Of a stretch of 64,000 nt of DNA, positions 24,583 through 33,963 are shown piece by piece; position 1 is the stretch's first letter; every line of letters begins with the position of its first letter. The notes beneath the pieces were generated by a model that saw only the letters and a list, made by a program, of their open reading frames with translations, ran no database searches and was not told where the DNA came from. The translations under genes were made by a program, and so were the position numbers. The stretch covers positions 68,217 through 132,216 of the forward strand of contig NZ_UIHB01000001.1 of assembly GCF_900476395.1 (NCBI RefSeq). Direction: 5' to 3'. This DNA is from Xanthomonas euroxanthea (GTDB lineage Bacteria > Pseudomonadota > Gammaproteobacteria > Xanthomonadales > Xanthomonadaceae).

Positions 24583-25649
24583 GTGAGCACGCCCACGTCA
24601 CGCCAGGCCTGTTGCACCGCGGTTGCCTCGGCACTGCTGGCGCCATAGTCCGCACCGGCGATGCGGACGGTGAGCGCGGCAAAGGTGGCGAAGTCCGCGC
24701 CGGCGGCCAGCTCGTCGCCGGTGAGCGCGCGGTACCAGATGCGGCCGGTCTTCTCCCACGCGTAACCACCGATGGCCACCGCAGCGCGATAGAACGCGTG
24801 GTTGGGAATGCCGGAGTTGTAGTGCACGCCGCCATCGTCCTCCTGGGTGTCGACAAAGCCGTCCATGCTGGCCGGTTGCGGATCCTTGCCCAGCGCCGGG
24901 TCGTCGTAGGCCGTGCCGGGCGCGCGCATCGAGCGCAGGCCCACCCCGTTGATGCCGGGCATCAGCAAGCCGGCGCCGATGATCCAGTCCGCCTCGCTGG
25001 CCTGCTGCTGCAATGTGTACTGCTTGATCAACACGCCGAACACATCCGACAGCGACTCGTTCAAGGCACCGGACTGGTCCTGGTAGATCAGGTTGGCGGT
25101 GCGCTCGGTGACGCCGTGGGTCAGCTCGTGGCCCACCACGTCGATGGCGATGGTGAAGCGGTTGAAGATCTCGCCGTCGCCATCGCCGAACACCATCTGC
25201 TCGCCGTTCCAGAAGGCGTTGTCGTAGCCACGCTCGTAATGCACGGTGCCGATCAACGGCATGCCGTCGCCGTCGATGGAATTGCGCGCGTACACGGTCT
25301 GGAAGAAGGCGTGCGTGGCGCCGAGATAGTCGTAGGCCTCGGTCACTGCCACATCGTCGGTGGCGGCCGCGCCTTCGGCACGGACCAGGGTGCCGGGCAG
25401 TGCGGTGCCTTGCTGCGCATCGTAGATCTGCCGCTGTACTGCTTGCTCAGTGGGCGCGCTCGCTGCATCGGCGGCCGACGGCCGGGTGCGTGCAAGCAGG
25501 CCGAGCGCGCGCTGCTGCCGCAGCTGGGCGGTGATCTGCCGGGACAACCGCGCGCACTGCCGCGCACGCTCGGGTGCGGCCTGGGCCACATGGTCCAGCA
25601 GATACGGCGGCAGGATGCCGGCACGGCGTGGGGTGACAACTGCAGACAT
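24579..25649 (-). CDS. Protealysin-like M4 metalloprotease
   Basis: A 356-residue thermolysin-family protease. The short propeptide begins MSAVVTPRRAGILPPYLLDHVA; the PPYLL motif marks the protealysin-type precursor rather than the long thermolysin propeptide. Zinc motif HELTHGVTE and downstream GALNESLSDVFG (third ligand Glu) are present, as is the autolysis-related CGYAWEK-like C-terminal segment (GGYAWEKTGRIWY). No Sec signal precedes the propeptide, as in protealysins. The ATG at 25649 was chosen over an upstream one because it gives the family N-terminus. It is co-transcribed with its inhibitor. Confidence 0.88.
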   Translation of the reverse strand: MSAVVTPRRAGILPPYLLDHVAQAAPERARQCARLSRQITAQLRQQRALGLLARTRPSAADAASAPTEQAVQRQIYDAQQGTALPGTLVRAEGAAATDDVAVTEAYDYLGATHAFFQTVYARNSIDGDGMPLIGTVHYERGYDNAFWNGEQMVFGDGDGEIFNRFTIAIDVVGHELTHGVTERTANLIYQDQSGALNESLSDVFGVLIKQYTLQQQASEADWIIGAGLLMPGINGVGLRSMRAPGTAYDDPALGKDPQPASMDGFVDTQEDDGGVHYNSGIPNHAFYRAAVAIGGYAWEKTGRIWYRALTGDELAAGADFATFAALTVRIAGADYGASSAEATAVQQAWRDVGVLT

Positions 25650-25758
25650 GAGCGACCTCCACAAGGACTGCGCCCGCGACTATGCCGAGGCCGGCTTTAG
25701 GAATTCGTTAGGCAGGCCCACTGTGCGCCCCGCGCAGGCATCGCGATAGGCCTGGCGT

Positions 25759-26415
25759 TCATTCCAGCTGCGACAAGGCCTGCTGGATCGGCGTCTGCCC
25801 GTCGATGAAGCCCACCGTCTTGCCGATGGTGGCCGGCAGCGCCAATGCCGCTGCGATGACCTGCGCGACGTTGGCACGCGACACGCCGCCGTCGGCATCG
25901 CCGCCCGGATCACGGGTGATGCGGCCCGAGGGCGGGTCCTGGGTGAGGCGCCCCGGCCCCAGCACGGTCCAGTCCAGCGGGGTAGTGCGCAGGTGTGCAT
26001 CGGCCGCGGCCTTGGCCTGCGCGTAGGCGAAAAAGGCATCGTCCGGGCCAATGCCGTGTTCCAGCCCGGCGCCGAGATAGGACACCATCACGTAGCGGCG
26101 CACGCGGGCCTGTTCGGCGGCCTGCATCGAGCGGATCGCCGCATCGCGGTCCACCGCGTAGGTGCGCGCGGCATTGCCGCCGCCGGCGCCGGCCGACCAT
26201 ACCACCGCATCGTGGCCGGCCAGTTGCGCGGCGATGGCGTCGGTGTCGGCCTGTTCGATATCGAACAGCTGCGGGGTGGCGCCGTCGGCAATCACATCGT
26301 CTGCGTGCGCAGGATTGCGAAACAGTGCAGTCACCGAATGCCCGCCGCGCACCAGCAGCGGCGTGAGCAGGCGTGCGACCTTGCCATGGCCGCCGATCAA
26401 CACGATACGAGACAT
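25759..26415 (-). CDS. NAD(P)-binding atypical SDR family protein
   Basis: The 218-residue product has an N-terminal Rossmann motif (IVLIGGHGKVARLL) and the atypical SDR pattern VVWSAGAGGGN, DRDAAIRSMQAAEQA and YVMVSYLGAG, like YwnB/HIM-type NmrA-like proteins. Tyr and Lys of the classical catalytic triad are replaced by a YAQAKAAAD segment. The start at 26415 has GGAGG upstream. No operon partner is evident. Confidence 0.85.
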   Translation of the reverse strand: MSRIVLIGGHGKVARLLTPLLVRGGHSVTALFRNPAHADDVIADGATPQLFDIEQADTDAIAAQLAGHDAVVWSAGAGGGNAARTYAVDRDAAIRSMQAAEQARVRRYVMVSYLGAGLEHGIGPDDAFFAYAQAKAAADAHLRTTPLDWTVLGPGRLTQDPPSGRITRDPGGDADGGVSRANVAQVIAAALALPATIGKTVGFIDGQTPIQQALSQLE

Positions 26416-26812
26416 CCCAACCTCCAAGACGGCGCGCCCTCGCGGCGCGGACTGCCCGCATCCTCGCCAACAGGGCGCTAAGGCAGCGTTATCGGCCGCG
26501 CAGGCGCATGGCCAAACGCTGCTTCCCGGCATGCGGTGCGTGGAGGTCCGGATGCGAGGGGGCGGTGACGCACGCAGTGCAGCGGCATCGCGACCACCCT
26601 GCGCATCACGCAACCACCCGCAGGCGATGCACTGCGCCGATCAGGCGGCATCGCGCAGCAGCGCTGGCATCTCTCGGCTGTCGCTACCAGCGTGCAAGGC
26701 GCAGATGCAAGGTAGACCGTCGCCCACGATCCTTTCGGTCAGCCCGCTGCCGATCATCGGGGTGGCGCCTGCCTGCCGCACATCTGGGACACTACGGCGC
26801 CACACCTTCGGG
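26416..26812. other. Gap between the SDR-like and NUDIX genes
   Basis: The two genes diverge here. I saw no supported gene, repeat or clear promoter; several overlapping open frames in GC-rich DNA lack ribosome-binding sites. Confidence 0.4.
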
Positions 26813-27268
26813 ATGCCCATGTCCAGTCCAATCGATAGCGATCTTCGTCCACGCGTCGGATGCGGCGCGTTCATCCGCCGCTCCGATGGCCGCCTGCTGC
26901 TGGTGCAGCGCGGGCGTGCGCCCGAGCAGGGCCATTGGGGCCTGCCCGGCGGCAAGGTGGACTGGATGGAAACGGTGGAACATGCCGTGGTGCGCGAAGT
27001 GCTGGAAGAAACCGGCCTGCACGTGCAGTTGCAGGCCGTGCTGTGCATCGTCAGCTACTTCGAGCCGGACCTGGCGCCGCCGCAGCATTGGGTCGCGCCG
27101 GTGTATCTGGCCGCGATCCAGGGCAGCGAGCACGCCGTGCGGCGCGAGCCCGAGGCGATTGCCGACATCGGCTGGTTTGCGCTGGACGCGCTGCCGTCGC
27201 CGCTGACCACCTCCACGTTGCAGGCGTTGCAGCATCTGCCAACTGCGGCGTCGGCACCTGCCGCCTGA
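26813..27268 (+). CDS. NUDIX hydrolase
   Basis: The 151-residue protein contains a full Nudix box, GGKVDWMETVEHAVVREV followed by LEETGL, which binds the divalent metal and cleaves nucleoside diphosphate-linked substrates. The upstream VGCGAFIRRSDGRLLLVQRG and downstream QHWVAPVYLAAIQG are the usual flanking strands. Substrate class cannot be told. ATG codons at 26813 and 26819 are both possible starts. Confidence 0.9.
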   Translation: MPMSSPIDSDLRPRVGCGAFIRRSDGRLLLVQRGRAPEQGHWGLPGGKVDWMETVEHAVVREVLEETGLHVQLQAVLCIVSYFEPDLAPPQHWVAPVYLAAIQGSEHAVRREPEAIADIGWFALDALPSPLTTSTLQALQHLPTAASAPAA

Positions 27269-27579
27269 GTGCGATGCATCGATGCCGCTGGACCCGGTGC
27301 CGGCGGCGATGCACCGGCCTGCGCAGTGTTGGTGCTGATGCTTGCAGCAACGCGATGTCCGCGCGGATGCAGGGCGACGCGTGCGCTGCCTGCGATGCCG
27401 ACCGCTTGCGTACGTTTGATGCGGTGGCCTGATTGCGCGCTGCGGTGTGCGTAGTTGCCGCATTTGCGTTACATCGCGTCGTTACATGCAACGTGCGTGT
27501 CTGCACGACTTCCAGCACATCATCTGCGCTGTCTGCTGGCGCTATCCTCGCCGGTTCGACTTGCCTGGGAGGGCACCGC
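27269..27579. other. Gap upstream of the esterase gene
   Basis: Nothing recognisable apart from two short GTTACAT repeats about 15 bases apart near 27468-27490, which could belong to the promoter. Confidence 0.3.
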
Positions 27580-28716
27580 ATGACACGTCATTGGTTGAAC
27601 AAAACGCTAGCGCTCACGTTGGCCTGCACCGCGTGCAGCATGCACGCAACCGCCGCCGAGCCGGCCACACCGGCCACCGCATCCACCCCGGATGGCATCC
27701 GGCACGTGCCTGCATTCGACCTGCCGGTGTCGGAGTTTCTGAGCCCGGCTGCACGTGCGCATATGGCCAACGGGGTGGCCCGCGCCGATCCGTTGGACAA
27801 GGCCGACAACGCCACCTTGCTCAAGCAACTGCCGGGCATCCGTGCCGACACCGAACGGTGGGCCAAGGGCGTGATTGCGCAGCTGCGCACGCGCTACGCG
27901 GTGGAGATCACGCCCGAAACCTGGAACGGCGTGCCGGTGCTGCGGGTGGAGCCGCGCACGCGCACACCCGAGCAGGCCAGGCGCGTATTGATCGAGCTGC
28001 ATGGCGGTAGCTTCGTGATGGGCAGCGCCGCCTCGTTCGGGTTGATGGAGGCCATTCCGCTGGCGGCAATGACCGGCATGACGGTGGTCGCGGTGGATTA
28101 CCGGATGGGCCCCGAGCACCAGTTCCCGGCCGCCAGCGAGGACGTGGCGGCGGTGTATCGCGCCGCGCTCAAGACCTACGCGCCCGAGCGCATCGGCTTG
28201 TTCGGGTGTTCGGCCGGCGGCGTGCTCACCGGCGAATCGCTGGCATGGTTCGCCAAGGAAAAGTTGCCGATGCCGGCAGCGGCCGGGCTGTTCTGCGCCG
28301 CAGGCGATGCACGCTACCGCGGCGATTCGCGCATCGTGGTGGCGGCAGTGAACGATGCCTTGTTGCCGGACAAGGCCGGTGCGTTGCCGATCTGGGAAGA
28401 CCTGTACTACGGCGACAACGTGGACTTCCACGACCCGCTGGTGTCGCCGGTGTTTTCCGATGCGGTGCTGCAGCAGTTCCCGCCAACGCTGTTTCTGACC
28501 GCCACGCGTGCGGCCGAGCTGAGCAATGCCGCCTACACGCATGCGCGCCTGGTGGACCTGGGCCGTGAATCGGATCTGCATGTGTGGGACGGGCTGGGCC
28601 ACGCCTTCCACCTCACCAACGCACTGCCGGAAAGCCAGCAGGCGCTGCGAGTGGCCGCGCGTTTCTTCAGCAAGCACCTGGGCCTGCCGCCACCGACGCT
28701 GGCCGCGCCACGCTAA
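27580..28716 (+). CDS. Secreted alpha/beta hydrolase, HSL-like esterase
   Basis: The 378-residue precursor has a Sec signal (LNKTLALTLACTACSMHATAAE). The mature part has the oxyanion-hole motif ELHGGSFVMG, the nucleophile elbow GCSAGG, an acid in the LFLTATRAAELSNAAYTH region and the catalytic His in WDGLGHAFH. These fit the hormone-sensitive lipase/carboxylesterase family acting on short acyl esters in the periplasm. A GGGAGGG ribosome-binding site precedes the ATG at 27580. Confidence 0.88.
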   Translation: MTRHWLNKTLALTLACTACSMHATAAEPATPATASTPDGIRHVPAFDLPVSEFLSPAARAHMANGVARADPLDKADNATLLKQLPGIRADTERWAKGVIAQLRTRYAVEITPETWNGVPVLRVEPRTRTPEQARRVLIELHGGSFVMGSAASFGLMEAIPLAAMTGMTVVAVDYRMGPEHQFPAASEDVAAVYRAALKTYAPERIGLFGCSAGGVLTGESLAWFAKEKLPMPAAAGLFCAAGDARYRGDSRIVVAAVNDALLPDKAGALPIWEDLYYGDNVDFHDPLVSPVFSDAVLQQFPPTLFLTATRAAELSNAAYTHARLVDLGRESDLHVWDGLGHAFHLTNALPESQQALRVAARFFSKHLGLPPPTLAAPR

Positions 28717-28818
28717 CGCCACGCTGACACCGGCTAGGCGCGGTGCTTACATCCTCTAACCTAGGTTGAGGCCGACTGGCGTTGCACATGCAACGCCGCC
28801 GTTGATCAGGAGAATCGA

Positions 28819-29217
28819 ATGAGTCTGCAAATTCCTCAAGGTGCGTTGGTGGTGGTGGCCGATGGCGGCGAAGCACGCTGGTTCACCAATACCGGCAACG
28901 AAGCCAACGTGGTGCTGCGCCAGCACGCGCGCACCGATGTGCAGAACGTCGACGACGATGGCCCGGCCGGCAAGGCGCCGCAGGATCTCAGCGAGGCGGA
29001 CATGGACGAGATGACCTTTGCCAAGCAGCTCTCGCATGCCCTGAACGATGGCGCGCTGAAGCACGAGTACACGCATCTGGTCTTGGTGGCCGACCCGACC
29101 ACGCTGGGCCGCGTGCGCCCGCTGCTGCACAAGGAAACCCAGCAGCGCCTGGTGGGCGACCTGGCCAAGGACCTGACCAACCTGCCGCTGGAAGACATCC
29201 AGCGCGCATTGTCGTAA
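28819..29217 (+). CDS. Host-attachment family protein
   Basis: The 132-residue protein (LVVVADGGEARWFTN ... KHEYTHLVLVADPTTLGRVRPLL) matches the family called 'protein required for attachment to host cells', originally linked to Agrobacterium surface attachment; biochemical activity is unknown. An AGGAGAATCG ribosome-binding site precedes the ATG. The thioredoxin-like gene starts 21 bases later, suggesting an operon. Confidence 0.85.
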   Translation: MSLQIPQGALVVVADGGEARWFTNTGNEANVVLRQHARTDVQNVDDDGPAGKAPQDLSEADMDEMTFAKQLSHALNDGALKHEYTHLVLVADPTTLGRVRPLLHKETQQRLVGDLAKDLTNLPLEDIQRALS

Positions 29218-29238
29218 GCACACCGGAGCGGCGAGACG

Positions 29239-29574
29239 ATGGGGTTTGTTCGCGACTACGCCACCCAGGCGCCCGAACGTAGCGAGGTGGATGCACAGGC
29301 CGGCCTGCAGGTGCTGGAGTTCGGTACCGACTGGTGCGGCCACTGCATCGCCGCGCAGCCGCTGCTGCAGAAGTTGCTGGGTGGCATTGCGGCGCTGGAC
29401 TACCGCAAGGTCGAAGATGGAAAAGGGCGGCCCCTGGGCCGCTCGTTTCGCGTCAAATTATGGCCAACCATCATCCTGCTGCGCGACGGCGTGGAAGTCG
29501 CACGCGCCGTGCGCCCGCAGACGCGCGAAGACCTGCAGCCGCTGCTGTCGCAGCTGGGCGAGGCGCCGGTCTAG
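29239..29574 (+). CDS. Thioredoxin-fold protein
   Basis: A 111-residue thioredoxin-like protein with the active-site CGHC in EFGTDWCGHCIAAQPLL and a cis-Pro in KLWPTIILLRDG. It has no signal peptide, so it works in the cytoplasm as a thiol-disulfide reductase. CGHC resembles PDI-type sites, more oxidising than the CGPC of thioredoxin. It is probably co-transcribed with the upstream attachment-family gene. Confidence 0.88.
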   Translation: MGFVRDYATQAPERSEVDAQAGLQVLEFGTDWCGHCIAAQPLLQKLLGGIAALDYRKVEDGKGRPLGRSFRVKLWPTIILLRDGVEVARAVRPQTREDLQPLLSQLGEAPV

Positions 29575-29929
29575 CGCGCAACGCGCCTGATCGATGGCTC
29601 GCCATGGCGTGCAGATGCCCTGCGCATCGATGACGCGATGCAGGCGCGCATTGCGCCAGATGCCTTGAAACAAGCGGGTTTTCGCCATCTGGCGGCATCC
29701 CGCCTGCAGCGACCTGCGCGCTGTAGTACCATAGCGGGCTGATCAAGCCCTTGGGCATTGCCCATCCCTTGGTCGTCTGTCCCGCAGCGTCGCTGAGTTC
29801 ACGCGGCCGTCCGGGAATGCCTCCGGCGTCATCCAGTGCCTGTGCCATTGCCATGCCTGACTGATGCGCCGTGTCCTGTGCGTTGCCAGGGCGAGTGGGC
29901 AGCGATGGCCGCACCTGGAGACACGACAT
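29575..29929. other. Gap upstream of the MFS transporter gene
   Basis: No gene, terminator or recognisable promoter could be supported; composition stays GC-rich. Confidence 0.3.
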
Positions 29930-31420
29930 ATGCACGATACGCGCGCAATTGCCTCGCACTTCGGTTGGTTCAAGCGCCGCCGCCAACTGCAACTGGACGA
30001 GGTCACGGTGGTCGATCGCGGCATGCTGCGCAAGGCCGTGGGCGCTGCGGCGCTGGGCAATGCGATGGAGTGGTTCGACTTCGGCGTGTACGGCTATCTG
30101 GCGGTGACGCTGGGGCAGGTGTTCTTCCCGGCCAGCAATCCCACTGCGCAGTTGATCGCCACCTTTGCCACGTTCACCGTCGCGTTTCTGGTGCGGCCGA
30201 TCGGCGGGCTGGTGTTCGGCCCGCTCGGCGACCGCTACGGGCGGCAGAAGGTACTGGCGGCCACCATGATCCTGATGGCGCTGGGCACCTTCAGCATCGG
30301 CCTGATTCCGTCCTACGCCAAGATCGGCCTGTGGGCACCGGCGCTGCTGTTGCTGGCGCGGCTGCTGCAGGGGTTTTCCACCGGTGGCGAATACGGTGGC
30401 GCGGCCACCTTCATTGCCGAATACGCCACCGACCGCAATCGGGGATTGATGGGCAGCTGGCTGGAATTCGGCACCCTGGGCGGCTACATCGCCGGTGCGG
30501 CCACGGTGACGGCGCTGCACATGACCGTGACCCCGGCGCAGATGCTCGACTGGGGCTGGCGGGTGCCGTTCCTGATTGCCGGCCCGCTGGGGCTGCTGGG
30601 CCTGTACATGCGCATGAAGCTGGAAGAAACCCCGGCGTTTCGCGCCTATGCCGAGCAATCCGAACAGCGCGAACGGGAAACCGCCGCGCAGGGCCTGCTG
30701 ACCATGCTGCGCCTGCATTGGCCGCAGCTGCTCAAGTGCGTGGGCCTGGTGCTGGTCTTCAACGTCACCGACTACATGCTGCTGACCTACATGCCCAGCT
30801 ACCTCAGCGTCACCATGGGCTATGCCGAGAGCAAGGGCCTGTTGCTGATCATCCTGGTGATGCTGGTGATGATGCCGCTCAACATCGTCGGCGGCCTGTT
30901 CAGCGACCGGCTGGGGCGCCGGCCGATGATCATCGGTGCCTGCATCGCGCTGTTCGCGCTGGCCATCCCCTGCCTGCTGCTGATCGGCAGCGGCCACGAC
31001 GGGCTGATCTTCGCCGGCCTGATGCTGCTCGGCCTGGCGCTGGTGTGCTTCACCAGTTCGATGCCGTCCACGCTGCCGGCGCTGTTCTACACGCCGGTGC
31101 GCTACAGCGCGCTGTCGATCGCGTTCAACGTGTCGGTGTCGCTGTTCGGTGGCACCACGCCGCTGGTGACGGCCTGGTTGGTGGAGCGCAGCGGCGACCC
31201 GCTGGTGCCGGCCTACTACCTGATGGGCGCGGCGGCGATCGGCCTGGTGACCATGCTGTTCGTGCGCGAAACCGCCGGCCTGCCGCTGCGTGGCTCGCCG
31301 CCGGCGGTGGCCAGCGATGCCGAGGCACGCGCTTTGCTGCGCGCCGACAGCCCGGTGACGGTGGATGCGCAGCTGCCCGGCAGCACGGCACCGTCCATCG
31401 GCCCGGCACGCACGGCGTAG
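29930..31420 (+). CDS. MFS transporter, ProP-like osmolyte/H+ symporter
   Basis: A 496-residue permease with 12 predicted membrane helices. Family markers include GNAMEWFDFGVYGYLA, FGPLGDRYGRQKVL (the A-like loop 2-3 motif), LLQGFSTGGEYGGAATFIAEYA and the mirrored GGLFSDRLGRRPMII. These fit the metabolite:H+ symporter group with ProP (proline/betaine), KgtP and ShiA. A basic N-terminal extension and an Ala/Pro-rich C-terminal tail flank the core; ProP's C-terminal coiled coil is absent. The ATG at 29930 has GGAG upstream. The substrate is uncertain. Confidence 0.88.
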   Translation: MHDTRAIASHFGWFKRRRQLQLDEVTVVDRGMLRKAVGAAALGNAMEWFDFGVYGYLAVTLGQVFFPASNPTAQLIATFATFTVAFLVRPIGGLVFGPLGDRYGRQKVLAATMILMALGTFSIGLIPSYAKIGLWAPALLLLARLLQGFSTGGEYGGAATFIAEYATDRNRGLMGSWLEFGTLGGYIAGAATVTALHMTVTPAQMLDWGWRVPFLIAGPLGLLGLYMRMKLEETPAFRAYAEQSEQRERETAAQGLLTMLRLHWPQLLKCVGLVLVFNVTDYMLLTYMPSYLSVTMGYAESKGLLLIILVMLVMMPLNIVGGLFSDRLGRRPMIIGACIALFALAIPCLLLIGSGHDGLIFAGLMLLGLALVCFTSSMPSTLPALFYTPVRYSALSIAFNVSVSLFGGTTPLVTAWLVERSGDPLVPAYYLMGAAAIGLVTMLFVRETAGLPLRGSPPAVASDAEARALLRADSPVTVDAQLPGSTAPSIGPARTA

Positions 31421-31547
31421 GCGGGCTCGGGGCGCGCGGCCGGGCCGTCACCGGCCCGCCTGTGCGGTTGGCACGCAAGGCCATGGTCCGGCGCAGCGGT
31501 GGCGACCGTGCAGCCGCCCTGCCACCGGGTGCCTGCAGTTGCCGCCG

Positions 31548-32012
31548 CTAGCGCGGCGCGTGGCCGTGCGGCTCGGGGGCGCGCATATCGGCCGAGGGCA
31601 TGCCTTGGCCGGTTTCCACATAGCGTTTGAGGCTGCTGCCCAGGAAGAAGCGCCAGCCGCGGACGCAGGCGTCCCTGCAGGGCGAGTCGCGATAGCCGGA
31701 GTGTGCGAACTCCACCTGCGTGCCCTGGCTGGTGGAATGCAGATCGAAGCGCATCACCGTGCCCTCCCAGGCATCGGTGTCGAGCATGTTGGAGGCGTGG
31801 CAGCGCCACAGCACCAGGCGGTAGTCGGCGCCGTCGTCGATGCTCAGCTCCACCCGCCAGCCCTGCCGGCTCCACTCCAGCCGCACCCGGTTCCCGACCA
31901 GGCTTACCTCACGCGTCCACCAGCAGGCCAGCTGCATGGGCTCGGACAACGCGACGCAGACCACTTCCGGTGCGGCCGCGATGACGATGCTGTGGCGGAT
32001 CTCACGATTCAT
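31548..32012 (-). CDS. SRPBCC/AHSA1-like ligand-binding protein
   Basis: A 154-residue protein whose N-terminus (IRHSIVIAAAPEVVCVALSEPMQLACWW) and later FAHSGYRDS and WRFFLGSSLKRYVETGQG segments match START-like AHSA1/polyketide-cyclase folds, which bind hydrophobic ligands. The start at 32012 follows the family pattern; a longer start at 32051 cannot be excluded. It is convergent with the MFS gene. Confidence 0.8.
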   Translation of the reverse strand: MNREIRHSIVIAAAPEVVCVALSEPMQLACWWTREVSLVGNRVRLEWSRQGWRVELSIDDGADYRLVLWRCHASNMLDTDAWEGTVMRFDLHSTSQGTQVEFAHSGYRDSPCRDACVRGWRFFLGSSLKRYVETGQGMPSADMRAPEPHGHAPR

Positions 32013-32158
32013 CTGACCAGCATTGGCTGCCTGATCCCGATGATCGCGCATTTTGCCGGCCGATTGCAGAATGCTTTTTCCTGACTGCCGGGTTCGCTCG
32101 TCCGGCGCTCACATGGCGCTGGGTACCATCGGCGCGAGCCCAACAACGAAGAGCAGGC

Positions 32159-32977
32159 ATGACGACGCTTCCGATAACGGTGATGGACGTTGCCGCGCAA
32201 CGCGATCTGGCCACCGCGCACGCGCTGCTGGAAAACCCCGGTGTGGCAGCCCAGCTGGCCAATGCGTTGGGCGCACCGATCGAGAACCTGATGACCCGGC
32301 GGCTACCGAAACTGGTCACCCGCAGCATCGATGGCGTCACCCGCCGCGCGCTGCAGGTGGCGATGAAATCGGCATTACTGAGCCTGCGTGGCAGCACCGA
32401 TGCGCAACAGCCCGCGTCCACCGCACGCCACACCATGGCGGTGGCCGTCGCCGGTGGTGCGGGCGGATTCTTCGGCCTGCCCGGCCTGCTGGTGGAGCTG
32501 CCGGTGACCACCACGGTGATGCTGCGCTCCATCGCCGATATCGCCCGTTCCGAGGGCGAATCGCTGCACGATCCGGAGACCGCATTGGCCTGCCTGGAAG
32601 TGCTGGCGCATGGTGGGCGCAGTGTCGGCGACGACGGCGCCGAATCGGGCTACTTCGCGGTGCGCGCCGCGATGGCGCAACAACTCAGCGCCGCGGCGCA
32701 TTACGTTGCCGCGCACGGGTTTGCCAGCAAGGGCGCGCCGGTGCTGGTATCGCTGGTGTCGCGTGTTGCGGCCAAGTTCTCGGTCAATGTCGGCGAAAAA
32801 CTCGCCGTGCAGGCCGTGCCGCTGGTCGGAGCGGTCAGCGGCGCCACGCTCAATACGGTGTTCATGCGCCACTTCCAGGCAATGGCGCGCGGGCACTTCA
32901 TCGTGCGCCGCCTGGAGCGACGGTATGGCCAGGATGCGGTGCGGCGTGCGTATGAGGCGCTGCCTGCGGCGCGTTGA
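32159..32977 (+). CDS. EcsC family protein
   Basis: The 272-residue protein has the features of EcsC: a long amphipathic segment with a glycine-rich core AVAGGAGGFFGLPGLLVELPVTTTVMLRSIADIA, and a second AVPLVGAVSGATLNTVFMRHF. EcsC homologues are membrane-associated and of unclear function; in Firmicutes they accompany an ABC exporter, absent here. It stands alone with its own promoter region. Confidence 0.85.
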   Translation: MTTLPITVMDVAAQRDLATAHALLENPGVAAQLANALGAPIENLMTRRLPKLVTRSIDGVTRRALQVAMKSALLSLRGSTDAQQPASTARHTMAVAVAGGAGGFFGLPGLLVELPVTTTVMLRSIADIARSEGESLHDPETALACLEVLAHGGRSVGDDGAESGYFAVRAAMAQQLSAAAHYVAAHGFASKGAPVLVSLVSRVAAKFSVNVGEKLAVQAVPLVGAVSGATLNTVFMRHFQAMARGHFIVRRLERRYGQDAVRRAYEALPAAR

Positions 32978-33193
32978 ACGTAATGCACGGCGTAGCGCAC
33001 GGCGATGCTGCACATCGCGCGGCGGATGGGCGTACGCGCCATCCCGGCAACATGCAAGAACGCAGAATTTGCAGGCCTGCGCTGATGCACTGGCACCCGC
33101 ATGCTGGTCTGGCGTTGCATCGATCCAGTCGTGTGGCTGCACGCCGCCGTCTGCGCGCGCGACAATCGCGTTCGCTCTTCCCGGACGTTTTTC

Positions 33194-33838
33194 ATGACCA
33201 AGTCTTTTTCGCCAGCTTCTGCACGCAATCGCGACCCGATCCTGGAGGTGCTGCAACGACACGTTGCCGACCGTCGCAATGTCTTGGAAATCGGTGCGGG
33301 AACCGGGCAGCACGCGGTGCATTTTGCGGCGGCGATGCCGTGGCTGCGCTGGCAGGCCAGCGACCATGCCGATCATCTGCCGGGAATGAGCCAGTGGCTG
33401 GACGAGGCGGCACTGCCGAACACGCCGCCACCGATCGCATTGCAGGCGGTGCTGACACCGATGCCCGGCCTGGCGCCCGCACCGCCATTGCCGCCCGCGC
33501 GGGCCGGTGTGCCTGCCGGCTATGACGCGGTCTACAGCGCCAACACCTTGCACATCATGGGCTGGCCGCAGGTGCAGGCCTTGTTTGCCGGGTTGCCGGC
33601 GGTGATGGCGCCGGATGCGCTGCTGGTGGTGTATGGGCCGTTCAACCGCCATGGGCAATTCACCAGCGAGAGCAACCGCGCATTCGATGCGATGTTGCGC
33701 GAGCGCGACCCTGCGTCGGGAATCCGCGATGCCGAAGCAGTGGACGCACTGGCGGCGTCGGTGGGGTTGCAGCTGATCGACGACGTGGCGTTGCCGGCGA
33801 ACAACTGTTGCCGGGTGTGGTCGCGGCAGTCGCGGTGA
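33194..33838 (+). CDS. DUF938 family SAM-dependent methyltransferase-like protein
   Basis: A 214-residue protein with the SAM-binding motif VLEIGAGTGQHAVHFA, typical DUF938 sequence SPASARNRDPILEVLQRHV at the N-terminus, and YDAVYSANTLHIMGW in the middle. It resembles class I methyltransferases; no substrate is known. The start at 33194 gives the family N-terminus. Confidence 0.88.
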   Translation: MTKSFSPASARNRDPILEVLQRHVADRRNVLEIGAGTGQHAVHFAAAMPWLRWQASDHADHLPGMSQWLDEAALPNTPPPIALQAVLTPMPGLAPAPPLPPARAGVPAGYDAVYSANTLHIMGWPQVQALFAGLPAVMAPDALLVVYGPFNRHGQFTSESNRAFDAMLRERDPASGIRDAEAVDALAASVGLQLIDDVALPANNCCRVWSRQSR

Positions 33839-33963
33839 GTGTGTCGCCGACACGTTGCCGATGCGGCAGCGGCGCTGTTTTCCAGTGCAGTGGATTGCAA
33901 GGGCCAGGACCGGGAAGCGCACTGCACCCGATCATGCACGGAGAGGGCGGTGCGCTGCGGCAG

